Of a stretch of 32,640 nucleotides of DNA, positions 1-7,746 are shown piece by piece. The DNA is from Variovorax sp. OV700 (GTDB lineage: Bacteria; Pseudomonadota; Gammaproteobacteria; Burkholderiales; Burkholderiaceae_C): NCBI RefSeq assembly GCF_900099805.1, contig NZ_FNDR01000023.1, positions 1 to 32,640 on the forward strand, in the 5' to 3' direction. The translations under genes were made by a program, and so were the position numbers. The notes beneath the pieces are model-generated. The model was not told the DNA's origin, ran no database searches, and saw only the letters and a program-made list of their open reading frames with translations. Each line of letters begins with the position of its first letter. Positions within the stretch are counted from its first letter, which is position 1.

Positions 1-209
1 CGCCCATCATGTGCGACAAGATCTTCGAGGTGGTGCAGACCGTGGCGGCGCAGGGCGTGACCATTCTGCTGGTGGAGCAGAACGCCAACCGCGCGCTGCA
101 GCTGGCCGACCGTGGCTACGTGATGGAGTCCGGGCTCATCACGATGGACGGCGACGCCAAGGAACTGCTGCGCGACCCGCGCGTGCGGGCCGCCTACCTC
201 GGCGAGTAG
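1..209 (+). CDS. livF: Branched-chain amino acid-type ABC transporter ATPase, C-terminal fragment
   Basis: This is the last 68 or so codons of a gene that begins before the window. The visible part carries the end of a LivF-type ATPase: the strand and switch region reading ILLVEQN, followed by the ADRGYVMESG strand and the family ending AAYLGE. LivF proteins energise uptake of branched-chain amino acids, amides or related compounds through LivHM in the inner membrane. Walker A, signature and Walker B lie upstream and cannot be checked. A second, complete LivF is encoded at 9494-10195, so two separate HAAT transporters flank the MocR regulator. The gene ends tail to tail with that regulator, 57 bp away. 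The first in-window Met is not the true start. Confidence 0.9.
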   Translation, partial: PIMCDKIFEVVQTVAAQGVTILLVEQNANRALQLADRGYVMESGLITMDGDAKELLRDPRVRAAYLGE

Positions 210-266
210 CCGCACTCAGTCGCCCCGAGGTGCAGCCTGCCATTCTGGCGATCGGTGATGGCCCCT
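210..266. other. Short convergent intergenic gap
   Basis: This gap of 57 bases separates the livF fragment from the leftward MocR gene. I see no stem-loop with a U-tract in either direction, so no intrinsic terminator can be called. Confidence 0.5.
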
Positions 267-1790
267 TTATCGGATCATTCCACGGACCCTGCGGCGCCCT
301 GTTGGAGCGGCAGCAGTGATGATGGCTGCCAGTCGCCGCGCGGCGTCCGCAAACTCGTCGGCAGTGAACGCTCCCAGGCCCAAGATCAAGCCGGAACGCC
401 CGCTGCCTTCCGCGTACATGCGAGACATTGGGCGCACAGCCACGCCGGCTCTGGCAGCCTGAACGGAGACGGCCTGGTCGTCAATGCCAGGCGCCAGCCA
501 GAGCACCGAGTGCATGCCCTGATCGCTGGGTTGCAGCCATGCCAAGTCGCTGGGAAGCATCTCCTGGAAAAGCTGCGAAAGCTGGCTGCGGCATTCTCCA
601 TAGACACCTCGGATCCGTCGGATGTGCCGATCCAGATGCCCCTCGGCGATGAAAGCCGCCAAGACATGCTGATCGGCGCTCGGCGGATGGCGGTCCAGCA
701 GCATGCGAGCACCACAGAACGCGTCGACGAGCCGCGGAGGCACGATGGCATATCCGAGCCGCAGCGATGGGAAGAGGATCTTGCTGAATGTCCCCAGATA
801 GATCACATGGTCAGGATCCAGGCCTTGCAACGCCGGAAACGGATGTCCTGCGTATCGCAACTCGCTGTCGTAGTCGTCTTCCACGACCCAGGCTGCATTT
901 GCGCGTGCCCAGGTCAGCAGGGCGTTTCGGCGCGCCATGCTCAAAGGCATGCCCAACGGATATTGATGCGACGGGGTCACGAACGCGGCGCGCGCATCCG
1001 GTCTCAAGCGCAAGCCCTCGTCGACGATCAAACCTTCCGAATCGACCGGCACGCGCACCATGCGGCCTTTGGGCCCCAAGGTTTCCAATATGGCCGTGAT
1101 GCCCCAATACGCGGGGTTCTCGACCCATGCATAGTCTTCGTTGCCCAGCAGCACCAGGCAAGCCAGATACAGCCCTTGTTGAGTGCCGGTGGTCACGATG
1201 ACCTGAGCAGGGTCACAACGCACGGAGCGAGACCGTCGCACATATTCTGCGATTGCCTGGCGCAGAGGCAAGGCGCCTTGAGGGTCTCCATAGCCGCTTG
1301 GCATCCCCTTGCCGCGCGCACGGATCTGGTTGCCCAGACGGCGCCAGACCTCGCCGGGAGCGGCAGCGCCGGCAGGCACTGAAACAGCAAAAGGCACCGG
1401 TGGCAAAGGCATGAACTGCCGAGCGATCTCGGCGAACGCAGCGGAAGGTAATGGCAACGGAAGGGGCTTGGCGCTCGCCTTGCCTTTGCGCTCGTCGGCA
1501 GCAACCAATCGCATGTCAGTCAAAGACGCGGCGACGCGCGTGCTGCCACCTTGTTCGGCGTCGAGGAATCCTTCGGCAATCAGCTGTTCGAAAGCCTCGA
1601 GCACGGTACCGCGCGCGACGCCCAGTGACTTGGCGAGCGCCCGCGTCGACGGGAGGATTTCGCCGGGTTGGAGGTCGCCTCTCTTCACCGCCTGACGCAG
1701 CTTGTGGGCGAGCTGCCGTCCGAGACCGCCGGCCTCACGATCGAGTTGCCCGATCGCTGGAACTTCCGGCGTCTTGGCTGTCCGTGGCAT
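267..1790 (-). CDS. MocR/GabR-type GntR regulator with aminotransferase-like domain
   Basis: The 507-residue protein has an N-terminal GntR winged helix (about residues 22-88, with PSTRALAKSLGVARGTVLEAF as its core) joined by a Pro/Lys-rich linker to a fold-type I aminotransferase-like domain (about 140-500). The probable PLP lysine is K337 in the SKILFPSLRLGY segment, and the VEDDYDSE motif near 303-310 supplies the Asp that contacts the pyridine nitrogen. Family members (GabR, PdxR, TauR) sense PLP or PLP-amino acid adducts and usually control a divergent gene. Here the divergent neighbour is the rubredoxin/PaiB-like operon, and an omega-aminotransferase lies downstream. The start ATG is preceded by a good AGGAG on the minus strand. 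The effector is unknown; an amino acid processed by the neighbouring pathway is inference. Confidence 0.93.
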   Translation of the reverse strand: MPRTAKTPEVPAIGQLDREAGGLGRQLAHKLRQAVKRGDLQPGEILPSTRALAKSLGVARGTVLEAFEQLIAEGFLDAEQGGSTRVAASLTDMRLVAADERKGKASAKPLPLPLPSAAFAEIARQFMPLPPVPFAVSVPAGAAAPGEVWRRLGNQIRARGKGMPSGYGDPQGALPLRQAIAEYVRRSRSVRCDPAQVIVTTGTQQGLYLACLVLLGNEDYAWVENPAYWGITAILETLGPKGRMVRVPVDSEGLIVDEGLRLRPDARAAFVTPSHQYPLGMPLSMARRNALLTWARANAAWVVEDDYDSELRYAGHPFPALQGLDPDHVIYLGTFSKILFPSLRLGYAIVPPRLVDAFCGARMLLDRHPPSADQHVLAAFIAEGHLDRHIRRIRGVYGECRSQLSQLFQEMLPSDLAWLQPSDQGMHSVLWLAPGIDDQAVSVQAARAGVAVRPMSRMYAEGSGRSGLILGLGAFTADEFADAARRLAAIITAAAPTGRRRVRGMIR

Positions 1791-1813
1791 GGATTCTGGT
1801 CTCCTGAGATAAG

Positions 1814-1846
1814 TGAATACTGGTTCATCTCACTGAACCTGAATAC
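1814..1846. promoter_or_regulatory. Candidate MocR operator: inverted and direct repeats
   Basis: In the divergent MocR/rubredoxin spacer, GGTTCA (1822-1827) and TGAACC (1834-1839) form a perfect 6-bp dyad around 6 bp. It is flanked by the direct repeat TGAATAC at 1814-1820 and 1840-1846. MocR proteins commonly bind direct repeats, often with an internal dyad, between themselves and the target gene. The function here is inferred from position and symmetry only. Confidence 0.45.
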
Positions 1847-1866
1847 ACCATACTACTTTTTGACGA

Positions 1867-1884
1867 CGGCTTGTTTCGAAGCCG
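1867..1884 (+). promoter_or_regulatory. Second 6-6-6 inverted repeat upstream of rubredoxin
   Basis: CGGCTT (1867-1872) and AAGCCG (1879-1884) form a perfect 6-bp inverted repeat with a 6-base centre, the same geometry as the dyad 45 bp upstream. It starts 43 bp before the rubredoxin ATG. A TTGACG hexamer at 1860-1865 could be a -35 element, but no convincing -10 follows. It could be an operator or a leader hairpin. Confidence 0.3.
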
Positions 1885-1909
1885 GCATGACACGAGAGCG
1901 AGGCACCCC

Positions 1910-2113
1910 ATGAGTGATTGCGTAACCGAGAAAAACCAAGCCGTGGCTTTCAAGAGTTGGCTTTGTGTGCTCTGCGGATTCGAGTACCACGAAGAGCAAG
2001 GCCTGCCCGGGGAAGGCATCGCATCCGGAACGCGCTGGGAGGATGTGCCGAACGATTGGGTGTGCCCCGAGTGCGGTGCCGGCAAAGCCGATTTCGAAAT
2101 GATCGAGATCTGA
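1910..2113 (+). CDS. Rubredoxin
   Basis: This small protein of 67 residues carries the two rubredoxin knuckles: C19-x2-C22-G near the N-terminus and C52-P-x-C55-G near the C-terminus. Between them is the expected loop with GTRWEDVPNDW. These cysteines bind one iron for single-electron transfer. The ATG at 1910 is preferred over an upstream in-frame start because it removes a basic extension that is unusual for the family. It leads an operon with a PaiB-like flavin protein and an FAD/NAD(P)H reductase that would be its natural reductant. No alkane hydroxylase or other classical rubredoxin client is in the window, so the electron acceptor is unknown. Confidence 0.93.
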   Translation: MSDCVTEKNQAVAFKSWLCVLCGFEYHEEQGLPGEGIASGTRWEDVPNDWVCPECGAGKADFEMIEI

Positions 2114-2166
2114 ATCGAGCCTGGTCGAAGCTTTCTCCCTTAGCAATCAACTACAGAGATAGAGAT

Positions 2167-2808
2167 ATGTACGTTCCTGCCCACTTCGATGAATCGCGCC
2201 CTGAAGTTCTGCACGACCTGATCGCCAAGAATCCACTGGGTATCTTGTTTACGCACGGAAAAGGCGGCTTGGATGCCAACCATATTCCGTTCGAGCTGGA
2301 CGCCAAGGAGGGATCCAAGGCGGTGCTGCACTCGCACGTCGCGCGCAACAACCCGGTGTGGCAGGACATCGTCAGCGGCGACGAAGTGATGGTTGTGTTT
2401 CGGGCTGGTGACTCCTACATCTCGCCCCAGTGGTATCCCAGCAAGCAAGAATTCCACAAGCAAGTGCCCAGTTGGAACTACATCGTGGTCCATGCCTACG
2501 GGCGAGCCACGATTCGGGACGATGAGCGATATGTCCGCGGCATGGTGGCCCGGCTCACCCGCACTCACGAGGCGTCGCAGCCAACGCCATGGAAGATGAC
2601 CGATGGTCCGAAGGACTACATCGACACGATGCTCAAGGCGATCGTCGGCATTGAGATCGAGGTCACGCGCTTCGTGGGCAAGGCCAAGCTGAGCCAGAAC
2701 AAGGATGTGCGCGATATCCAAAGCGCCGGGGAAGCCCTGAATGCGAAGGGCGAGCGGGTAATTGGCGACGCCATGCTGGCGTGCGCAGAAGCCAAGGCAG
2801 CACAGTAA
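2167..2808 (+). CDS. PaiB-family FMN-binding split-barrel protein
   Basis: The product has 213 residues, beginning MYVPAHFDE, and matches the PaiB-type 'FMN-binding negative transcriptional regulator' family throughout. Typical segments are the early LGILFTHG strand, a region of LHSHVARNNPVW, then SYISPQWYPSK and VPSWNYIVVHAYG. The fold is the same split barrel as pyridoxamine-phosphate oxidase. B. subtilis PaiB is described as a repressor, but many relatives probably act as flavin-dependent redox enzymes. Its place between rubredoxin and a rubredoxin reductase, and next to a PLP-sensing MocR gene, makes a redox or PNPOx-like role worth considering. That is inference. The upstream in-frame extension overlaps rubredoxin and was discarded. 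Confidence 0.9.
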   Translation: MYVPAHFDESRPEVLHDLIAKNPLGILFTHGKGGLDANHIPFELDAKEGSKAVLHSHVARNNPVWQDIVSGDEVMVVFRAGDSYISPQWYPSKQEFHKQVPSWNYIVVHAYGRATIRDDERYVRGMVARLTRTHEASQPTPWKMTDGPKDYIDTMLKAIVGIEIEVTRFVGKAKLSQNKDVRDIQSAGEALNAKGERVIGDAMLACAEAKAAQ

Positions 2809-2830
2809 AGACGGGCGCGAAGAGAAAGCC

Positions 2831-4069
2831 ATGACCACTCGCCAAGAGCCCATCGTGATCGTTGGCGCAGGTCATAGCGGATCCCGAACCGCTGCTGCTC
2901 TTCGCAAGCATGGTTGGACGGGGGGTATCAGCCTGATTGGTGAGGAGAGTTGCCTTCCTTATGATCGCCCCCCGCTGTCCAAGGCAGTGCTTCTAGGCAA
3001 GAAAACAGGCGATCAATGCGCCTTCTACGCCGACTCCTGGTACGCGGAGAATGAGATCGATCTGCAGCTTGCCCAAAGTGTCGTGCGCATCGATCGCAAT
3101 GCCGGGTGCGCGATCCTGGCAAGCGGGCGGGAGATTGCCTACCACCGTCTTCTGCTGGCGACCGGGGCGAGCATCAATCCGCTCACGGTGCCAGGTTCGG
3201 ATCTGAGTGGGGTATTGCCGCTGCGTACGCCCCATCATGCAAAAGCGATTGCGGACTCGCTGCAACATGGCTGCCGCCTGGTGGTCATCGGCGCCGGCGT
3301 GATTGGCCTGGAGGTTGCTGCCGCTGCTCTGGAGCGCGGTTGTACGGTCACGGTGCTGGAGCGCGCACCGCAAGCAATGGGCAGGAGTGTGCCGGCGATC
3401 GTCTCGGATGCAGTGGTGGCTGAGCATCAACGGCGAAGCGTGGATGTCCGATTCGGTGTCGAGATCGTGGCGCTGGAGGGGACGGGCAAGGTGCGAGCCG
3501 TTCGCCTTTCGACCGGCGAGACCGTGGCATGTGACATCGTGGTCTATGGCCTTGGTGTTCGACCGAATGTCGATCTGGCTGAAACGGCGGGTTTGGCAAC
3601 CGACAACGGCATACGGACAAATCAGTATCTGCGAACCGACGACGAGCGAATTTTTTCGTGCGGTGACGTGTGTTGCTACGACAGCCGACTCTACGGGCGC
3701 GCCGTAAGAATAGAAAACTGGCGCAATGCCGAGGACCAAGCAGACACCGCGGCCCGAAACATGCTCGGCCAGCAACTCGAGTTCGATGCGGTGCCTTGGT
3801 TCTGGAGCAATCAGTACGACTTCGCACTCCAGGTCGCAGGAGTTCCCTCCCTGGGCTCCGAAACCAAGGTCGAGACGATTGGACGTTCGCGACTTTTCCT
3901 CTCCTCCGATGCCGAGGGAGTTCTGCGCGGCGTGAGCGCAATCGGTTCGGTTCGAGACATTGCAGGCCCCATCAAAGACTTCAAAGGCGTGCTTGCACGG
4001 ACTTCGAGCCACGGGTCGTCTGCTTCGGAAGGTCCTCCCCCCAAGCCCCCCGACTGCGCGCACGCATAG
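2831..4069 (+). CDS. FAD-dependent rubredoxin/ferredoxin reductase
   Basis: The 412-residue protein is a two-dinucleotide-fold flavoprotein. The FAD Rossmann motif VGAGHSG lies at about residues 10-16, followed by the PYDRPPLSK segment typical of ferredoxin/rubredoxin reductases of oxygenase systems. The NAD(P)H motif IGAGVIGLE is near residues 155-163, and the second FAD motif ending in FSCGDV is near 275-280. A reductase C-terminal domain follows, and the tail is Pro/Ser-rich. It would pass electrons from NAD(P)H to the rubredoxin encoded 0.7 kb upstream in the same operon. The ATG at 2831 follows a GA-rich ribosome-binding stretch and sits 22 bp after paiB. No redox-active CxxC is seen, so it is not a disulfide reductase. 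Confidence 0.93.
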   Translation: MTTRQEPIVIVGAGHSGSRTAAALRKHGWTGGISLIGEESCLPYDRPPLSKAVLLGKKTGDQCAFYADSWYAENEIDLQLAQSVVRIDRNAGCAILASGREIAYHRLLLATGASINPLTVPGSDLSGVLPLRTPHHAKAIADSLQHGCRLVVIGAGVIGLEVAAAALERGCTVTVLERAPQAMGRSVPAIVSDAVVAEHQRRSVDVRFGVEIVALEGTGKVRAVRLSTGETVACDIVVYGLGVRPNVDLAETAGLATDNGIRTNQYLRTDDERIFSCGDVCCYDSRLYGRAVRIENWRNAEDQADTAARNMLGQQLEFDAVPWFWSNQYDFALQVAGVPSLGSETKVETIGRSRLFLSSDAEGVLRGVSAIGSVRDIAGPIKDFKGVLARTSSHGSSASEGPPPKPPDCAHA

Positions 4070-4177
4070 CACCGTGTTGCGCTGGCATTCACCATGGCGA
4101 TTGGACATCGCCAGGGGAAGCCGCGTCCGCTCTAGATCTTTTCAGCGCATCCGAATGCATGCCAGTTGGAGAATTTC
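4070..4177. other. Intergenic spacer with small hairpin
   Basis: The 108-bp spacer contains a 7-bp inverted repeat (TGGCGAT at 4095-4101, ATCGCCA at 4107-4113, 5-base loop) without a U-tract. It may reduce read-through from the redox genes to the amidase, or have no function. A GGAG at 4168-4171 is the ribosome-binding site for the amidase ATG at 4178. Confidence 0.35.
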
Positions 4178-5578
4178 ATGAAGCAATTCCGCTCCCCGCT
4201 CTTGGATGCCGATCCACTTTGCCGCATCGGCGTGGCGGAACTGACTGCGCTGTATCACTCAGGCGAAGTCTCGCCCGTGGAAGTCGCGCGTGCATCCCTC
4301 GCCAGGGCCGAAGCGATCAACAGGCCCTTCAACGCATTCACGTACATCGATCACGACGGCGCAATGGAGCAGGCCCGTGCGTCCGAACAGCGCTGGTGGA
4401 CGGGCACCCCGCTGTCGCCGATCGATGGCATTCCGGCAACGATCAAGGACATCGTCTGGGTCAAGGGCTGGGTGGTTCGCTTCGGCAGCTTGACGACGCA
4501 GCCGCAACCGCAACGTGAGGACGCACCGGCGGTCGAGCGACTGCGCTGCGCAGGGGCTGTTCTCCTGGGCCTGACCACCACGCCCGAGTTCGGGTGGAAG
4601 GCGGTCACGGACAGCCCGTCGAGCGGGATCACGCGCAATCCATGGATGCCCAGCGTGACGGCCGGAGGCTCGTCTGGTGGTGCGGCCGTGGCGGCCGCCA
4701 CCGGCGCCGGTGTCCTTCATCTCGCCACGGACGGCGGAGGATCGGCGCGCGTTCCTGCCTCCTTTACCGCAACGGTGGGATTCAAGCCGACCTACGCGCG
4801 CGTTCCCACCTTTCCGGTGAGTGCGTTCGGAACCCTGTCCCACGTTGGGCCCATTGCCAGATCCGTTGCTGACGCAGAGGCCATGTTCAGGGTGATGGCG
4901 GGCAGGGACGTGCGCGACTGGACCCAATGCGCGCATGGCCCCACATCGTCTGACTGCGGCCAGACCGTGCTCGCCGGCACGCGAGTTGGCTACTGGTCGG
5001 AGCCCGCGACGGGGAAAGTCGAACCAGAGGTCCTGCAAATCGCCGAGCGAGCCGTTCACCGAATTGAACGCGCCGGTGCCCGCGTAGAGCCCGTGCAACT
5101 GCCTCGCAACGATGTCCTGGACATTTTCAAGCACCACTGGCTCTGCGCTGCAGCGGCCCGCATCGACTCGATACCCGTGCAAGACCGAAGCCGCATTGAC
5201 CCCGGCTTGCTGGAGGCCGCACGCGACGGCGGAAAGATGACCGCGGGCCTGGTTTCTGCACAGATGCGGCGGGCCGAGTTCGGTAGTGCAATGGATCGGT
5301 TGCTGCACGAGCACGACGTCCTCGTCTCGCCCGCCACGGCAGTGGCCCCCTTCGAGGCAGGTCACGAGGTGCCGCCGGGCAGCGGCATGACCAGATGGAC
5401 CGATTGGGCCGGCTTCAGCTTTCCCATCAACCTGAGCCAACAACCCGCCATCGTGATCCCTTGCGGGCTGACCGCGGACGGTCGTCCGGTCGGCATTCAG
5501 CTGGTCGGGGCACGAGGCGAAGACAGCCGATTGCTTTCGGTAGCGGGCGCCGTCGTGCAACTTCTCGATTCGCCATAG
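4178..5578 (+). CDS. Amidase signature family hydrolase
   Basis: The protein has 466 residues and shows the Ser-cisSer-Lys amidase layout: the catalytic Lys in IPATIKDIVWVKG (about residue 90), the glycine/serine-rich stretch TAGGSSGGAAVAAATG and the nucleophile-bearing segment DGGGSARVPASF. Family members hydrolyse carboxamides to acid plus ammonia in the cytoplasm. GatA subunits and urethanases share the fold, but no gatB or gatC is nearby, so a catabolic amidase is more likely. The ATG at 4178 is preferred to a TTG at 4166 because GGAG lies 6 bases before the ATG. The amidase is followed directly by a Liv-type transporter, which suggests import and hydrolysis of an amide. The substrate cannot be read from sequence. 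Confidence 0.92.
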   Translation: MKQFRSPLLDADPLCRIGVAELTALYHSGEVSPVEVARASLARAEAINRPFNAFTYIDHDGAMEQARASEQRWWTGTPLSPIDGIPATIKDIVWVKGWVVRFGSLTTQPQPQREDAPAVERLRCAGAVLLGLTTTPEFGWKAVTDSPSSGITRNPWMPSVTAGGSSGGAAVAAATGAGVLHLATDGGGSARVPASFTATVGFKPTYARVPTFPVSAFGTLSHVGPIARSVADAEAMFRVMAGRDVRDWTQCAHGPTSSDCGQTVLAGTRVGYWSEPATGKVEPEVLQIAERAVHRIERAGARVEPVQLPRNDVLDIFKHHWLCAAAARIDSIPVQDRSRIDPGLLEAARDGGKMTAGLVSAQMRRAEFGSAMDRLLHEHDVLVSPATAVAPFEAGHEVPPGSGMTRWTDWAGFSFPINLSQQPAIVIPCGLTADGRPVGIQLVGARGEDSRLLSVAGAVVQLLDSP

Positions 5579-5585
5579 GTTCCTT

Positions 5586-5608
5586 CGCGGCGATCCTGAT
5601 TCGCCGCG
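5586..5608 (+). promoter_or_regulatory. Stem-loop between amidase and binding-protein gene
   Basis: CGCGGCGA (5586-5593) pairs perfectly with TCGCCGCG (5601-5608) around a 7-base loop, 8 bp after the amidase stop and 41 bp before the binding-protein start. There is no U-run, so it does not look like a full intrinsic terminator. A stem here could stabilise the 3' end of the upstream message or help express the binding protein at a different level from the amidase. Confidence 0.4.
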
Positions 5609-5649
5609 GCCGTCGTCACTTTCCCCAACTGAAACTTCAAAGAGAAAAT

Positions 5650-6849
5650 ATGAATAGACGTGACCTACTAGCGCTGGCCGCGGCCGGCATTGCCCCGATG
5701 TCGCTTTCCCGCGTAGCTTCGGCGCAGACGGCCGAAGGGATCGAGTTCGGGGCGCCTTTCCCCATGTCGGGCCCGTTTGCCGTCAACGGCAAGTATGGGG
5801 AGCTCGGTGTTCGCATGGCAATCCAGCGGTATGGGACCGTGATCGGTCGTCGCCTCGCGTACAGCGTGTTTGACACGGAGGCAAAGCCGGCCACGGCGGT
5901 GCGCAAGGTGCAGGAGGCTGCGCAGCAAAAGAACACCAAGTTCTTTGTCGGCGGGATCCTGTCCCCTGAAGCTCTGGCGATGGGCAAAGAAGTCCACCGA
6001 CTCGGGGGCGTCTTTTTCTGCTATTCCGGCGCAGACGAGATCACGGGCAAGGAATGCAATCCCGCGACGTTCCGTTGGCCGGTGCCTGCCTATGGTGCCG
6101 TCGCACAGACGGTGCGGCCACTCATCGATGCACAGCCCAAGGCGAAGCGCTGGTACACCATCACCGCCCAATACGTCTTTGGCGAAGGAATGCTGGCGGC
6201 CACCAAGGATGTGCTGAAGGAAAAGGGCGTGGAGCTGGTCGGCAATAGCTACCACTCGCTGGCGGAGAAAGAGTTCAGCGGCTATCTGACCAATGCCATG
6301 GCGGCCAAGCCGGACGTCCTGGTGCTGCTCAACTTCGGCACGCAGTCGACCGATGCGCTGCGCCAGGCCATCAGCTTCGGGCTGCACAAGAAGATGACGA
6401 TCCTCGTGCCATGGACGTCCGGGCTGGAGCAGTTCCAGTCGCTCGGCGCAGAGTCCACCGAGGGCATCTACTTCGGGGCGCAGTACTGGCACAGCGTCGA
6501 TTCTCCGACCAACCGCGAGCTGATCACCCAGGTCACCAGAGAGCTGAAGGTTACGCCGAACTACACCTTGGCAGCTGCGTTCATCTGCACCAAGTGCGTC
6601 ATCGACGCGATCGCCAAGGCTGGTTCGACCGAGCCGAAGGCGGTGATCTCGGCGCTGGAAGGCATGAAGTTCGAAGGCCTCACGGGCCAGGAGCAAATCC
6701 GCAAGGAAGACCACCAGGTCATCAAAGACTACTACCTTGTGCGCGGCAAGGCCAAGAAGCAGATGAAGGACGCGGACGACTATGTGGATGTCGTCAGTTC
6801 CGGACAGTCGTTCTTGAGCGTCGAGCAAGCCGGCTGCAAGCTGAGCTGA
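5650..6849 (+). CDS. ABC transporter periplasmic substrate-binding protein, Leu/Ile/Val-amide family
   Basis: This 399-residue protein starts with an export signal (MNRRDLLALAAAG, hydrophobic stretch, then SRVASAQ with a probable cleavage after AQ). The mature part begins with EFGAPFPMSGPFAVNGKYGELG, the usual start of a type I periplasmic binding protein of the HAAT family, and continues with two alternating lobes. The NRRDLL stretch is compatible with Tat export but could also be a Sec signal. It delivers solute to the LivHM-type permeases encoded next in the same operon. With an amidase before it and an aminotransferase after it, the ligand may be an amide, amino acid or aminated acid. The ligand is not identifiable from sequence alone. 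Confidence 0.93.
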   Translation: MNRRDLLALAAAGIAPMSLSRVASAQTAEGIEFGAPFPMSGPFAVNGKYGELGVRMAIQRYGTVIGRRLAYSVFDTEAKPATAVRKVQEAAQQKNTKFFVGGILSPEALAMGKEVHRLGGVFFCYSGADEITGKECNPATFRWPVPAYGAVAQTVRPLIDAQPKAKRWYTITAQYVFGEGMLAATKDVLKEKGVELVGNSYHSLAEKEFSGYLTNAMAAKPDVLVLLNFGTQSTDALRQAISFGLHKKMTILVPWTSGLEQFQSLGAESTEGIYFGAQYWHSVDSPTNRELITQVTRELKVTPNYTLAAAFICTKCVIDAIAKAGSTEPKAVISALEGMKFEGLTGQEQIRKEDHQVIKDYYLVRGKAKKQMKDADDYVDVVSSGQSFLSVEQAGCKLS

Positions 6850-6882
6850 AAAGCCGGCCGCGAACTACCGGAGTCGCCGTAA

Positions 6883-7743
6883 ATGAGTGTTTACCTTCTG
6901 CAGACTGTCAACGGCATCGGAATAGGAATGTTGTACTTCCTGCTGGCCGTTGGACTGTCCATCGTCTTCGGCTTGCTCCGATTCGTCAATTTTGCCCACG
7001 GCGTTTTCTATCTGCTGGGGGCATATTTTTGCTTCGAGGCCGTCAGGCAAGGGATGAGCTTCTGGGCCGCCTTGCTCGTGGTCCCGCTGTTCGTCGCGGC
7101 CGTTGGGTGGGTTGCCGAGAAGACCCTGCTGCGGCATATCTACGCCAAGCCGCACGAGTTCCACATCCTCATCACGGTGGGCGTCGCACTGATCATCCAG
7201 GAACTGGTCATCGTGCAATGGGGACCGCTGGGTGACAGCGTTGCGGTTCCGACGAGCCTGGAGGGCGTGGTCATGTGGGGCGACTTCATCTATCCCAAGT
7301 ACCGCCTGTTCGTGATCGCTGTGACAGCCGGTTTGGCAGTATTGCTTTGGTGGGTGCTCGAAGGCACTCGCCTGGGCAGTGCAGTGCGCGCCGGGAGCGA
7401 GTCGCCCGAAATGGTCTCTCTGCTCGGCATCAACGTCTTTCGTCTCTTCAGTTTGGTTTTCGCCCTCGGCGCGGCGACGGCAGCGATCGCGGGTGTCCTT
7501 GCGGCACCCATCCGAGGGGTCGAACCGTTCATGGGGATCGAAGCGCTCGCCGTCGCGTTCGTCGTCGTGGTGGTCGGTGGCCTCGGAAGTTTCACGGGAG
7601 CACTCGTCGGCGGCATTCTCATCGGCGTAGTGCAGAGCGTGATGAGCACCCTTTGGCCAGAGGGTGCCCGTCTGATGATCTACGTTGCCATGGCTGCGGT
7701 TCTGCTGCTGCGCCCCAATGGCCTACTTGGAAAGGGAGGCTGA
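6883..7743 (+). CDS. livH: Branched-chain amino acid-type ABC permease LivH
   Basis: A hydrophobic protein of 286 residues with about eight membrane segments. It starts QTVNGIGIGMLYFLLAVGLS and contains the LRFVNFAHG motif typical of LivH. Further in is the cytoplasmic coupling-loop region GTRLGSAVRAGSESPEMVSLLGIN, which contacts the ATPases, and then GGLGSFTGALVGG near the C-terminus. It forms the inner-membrane channel with LivM. It lies 33 bp after the binding-protein gene and 3 bp before livM, clearly in one operon. Length and motif order are normal. The symbol indicates family, not proven leucine transport. Confidence 0.94.
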   Translation: MSVYLLQTVNGIGIGMLYFLLAVGLSIVFGLLRFVNFAHGVFYLLGAYFCFEAVRQGMSFWAALLVVPLFVAAVGWVAEKTLLRHIYAKPHEFHILITVGVALIIQELVIVQWGPLGDSVAVPTSLEGVVMWGDFIYPKYRLFVIAVTAGLAVLLWWVLEGTRLGSAVRAGSESPEMVSLLGINVFRLFSLVFALGAATAAIAGVLAAPIRGVEPFMGIEALAVAFVVVVVGGLGSFTGALVGGILIGVVQSVMSTLWPEGARLMIYVAMAAVLLLRPNGLLGKGG

Positions 7744-7746
7744 ACC

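Noticed and set aside
255..1382. A 375-codon plus-strand frame opposite the MocR gene
   Set aside because: No domain is recognisable and its residue composition is shadow-like; the minus strand has clear GntR and aminotransferase motifs.
2993..4108. A 371-codon minus-strand frame opposite the reductase
   Set aside because: It is a shadow of the FAD reductase, whose Rossmann motifs are clear on the plus strand.
4095..4113. Hairpin after the reductase gene as an intrinsic terminator
   Set aside because: The stem is only 7 bp and is followed by AGGGGAAG, not a U-tract, so it was left as a possible structure only.
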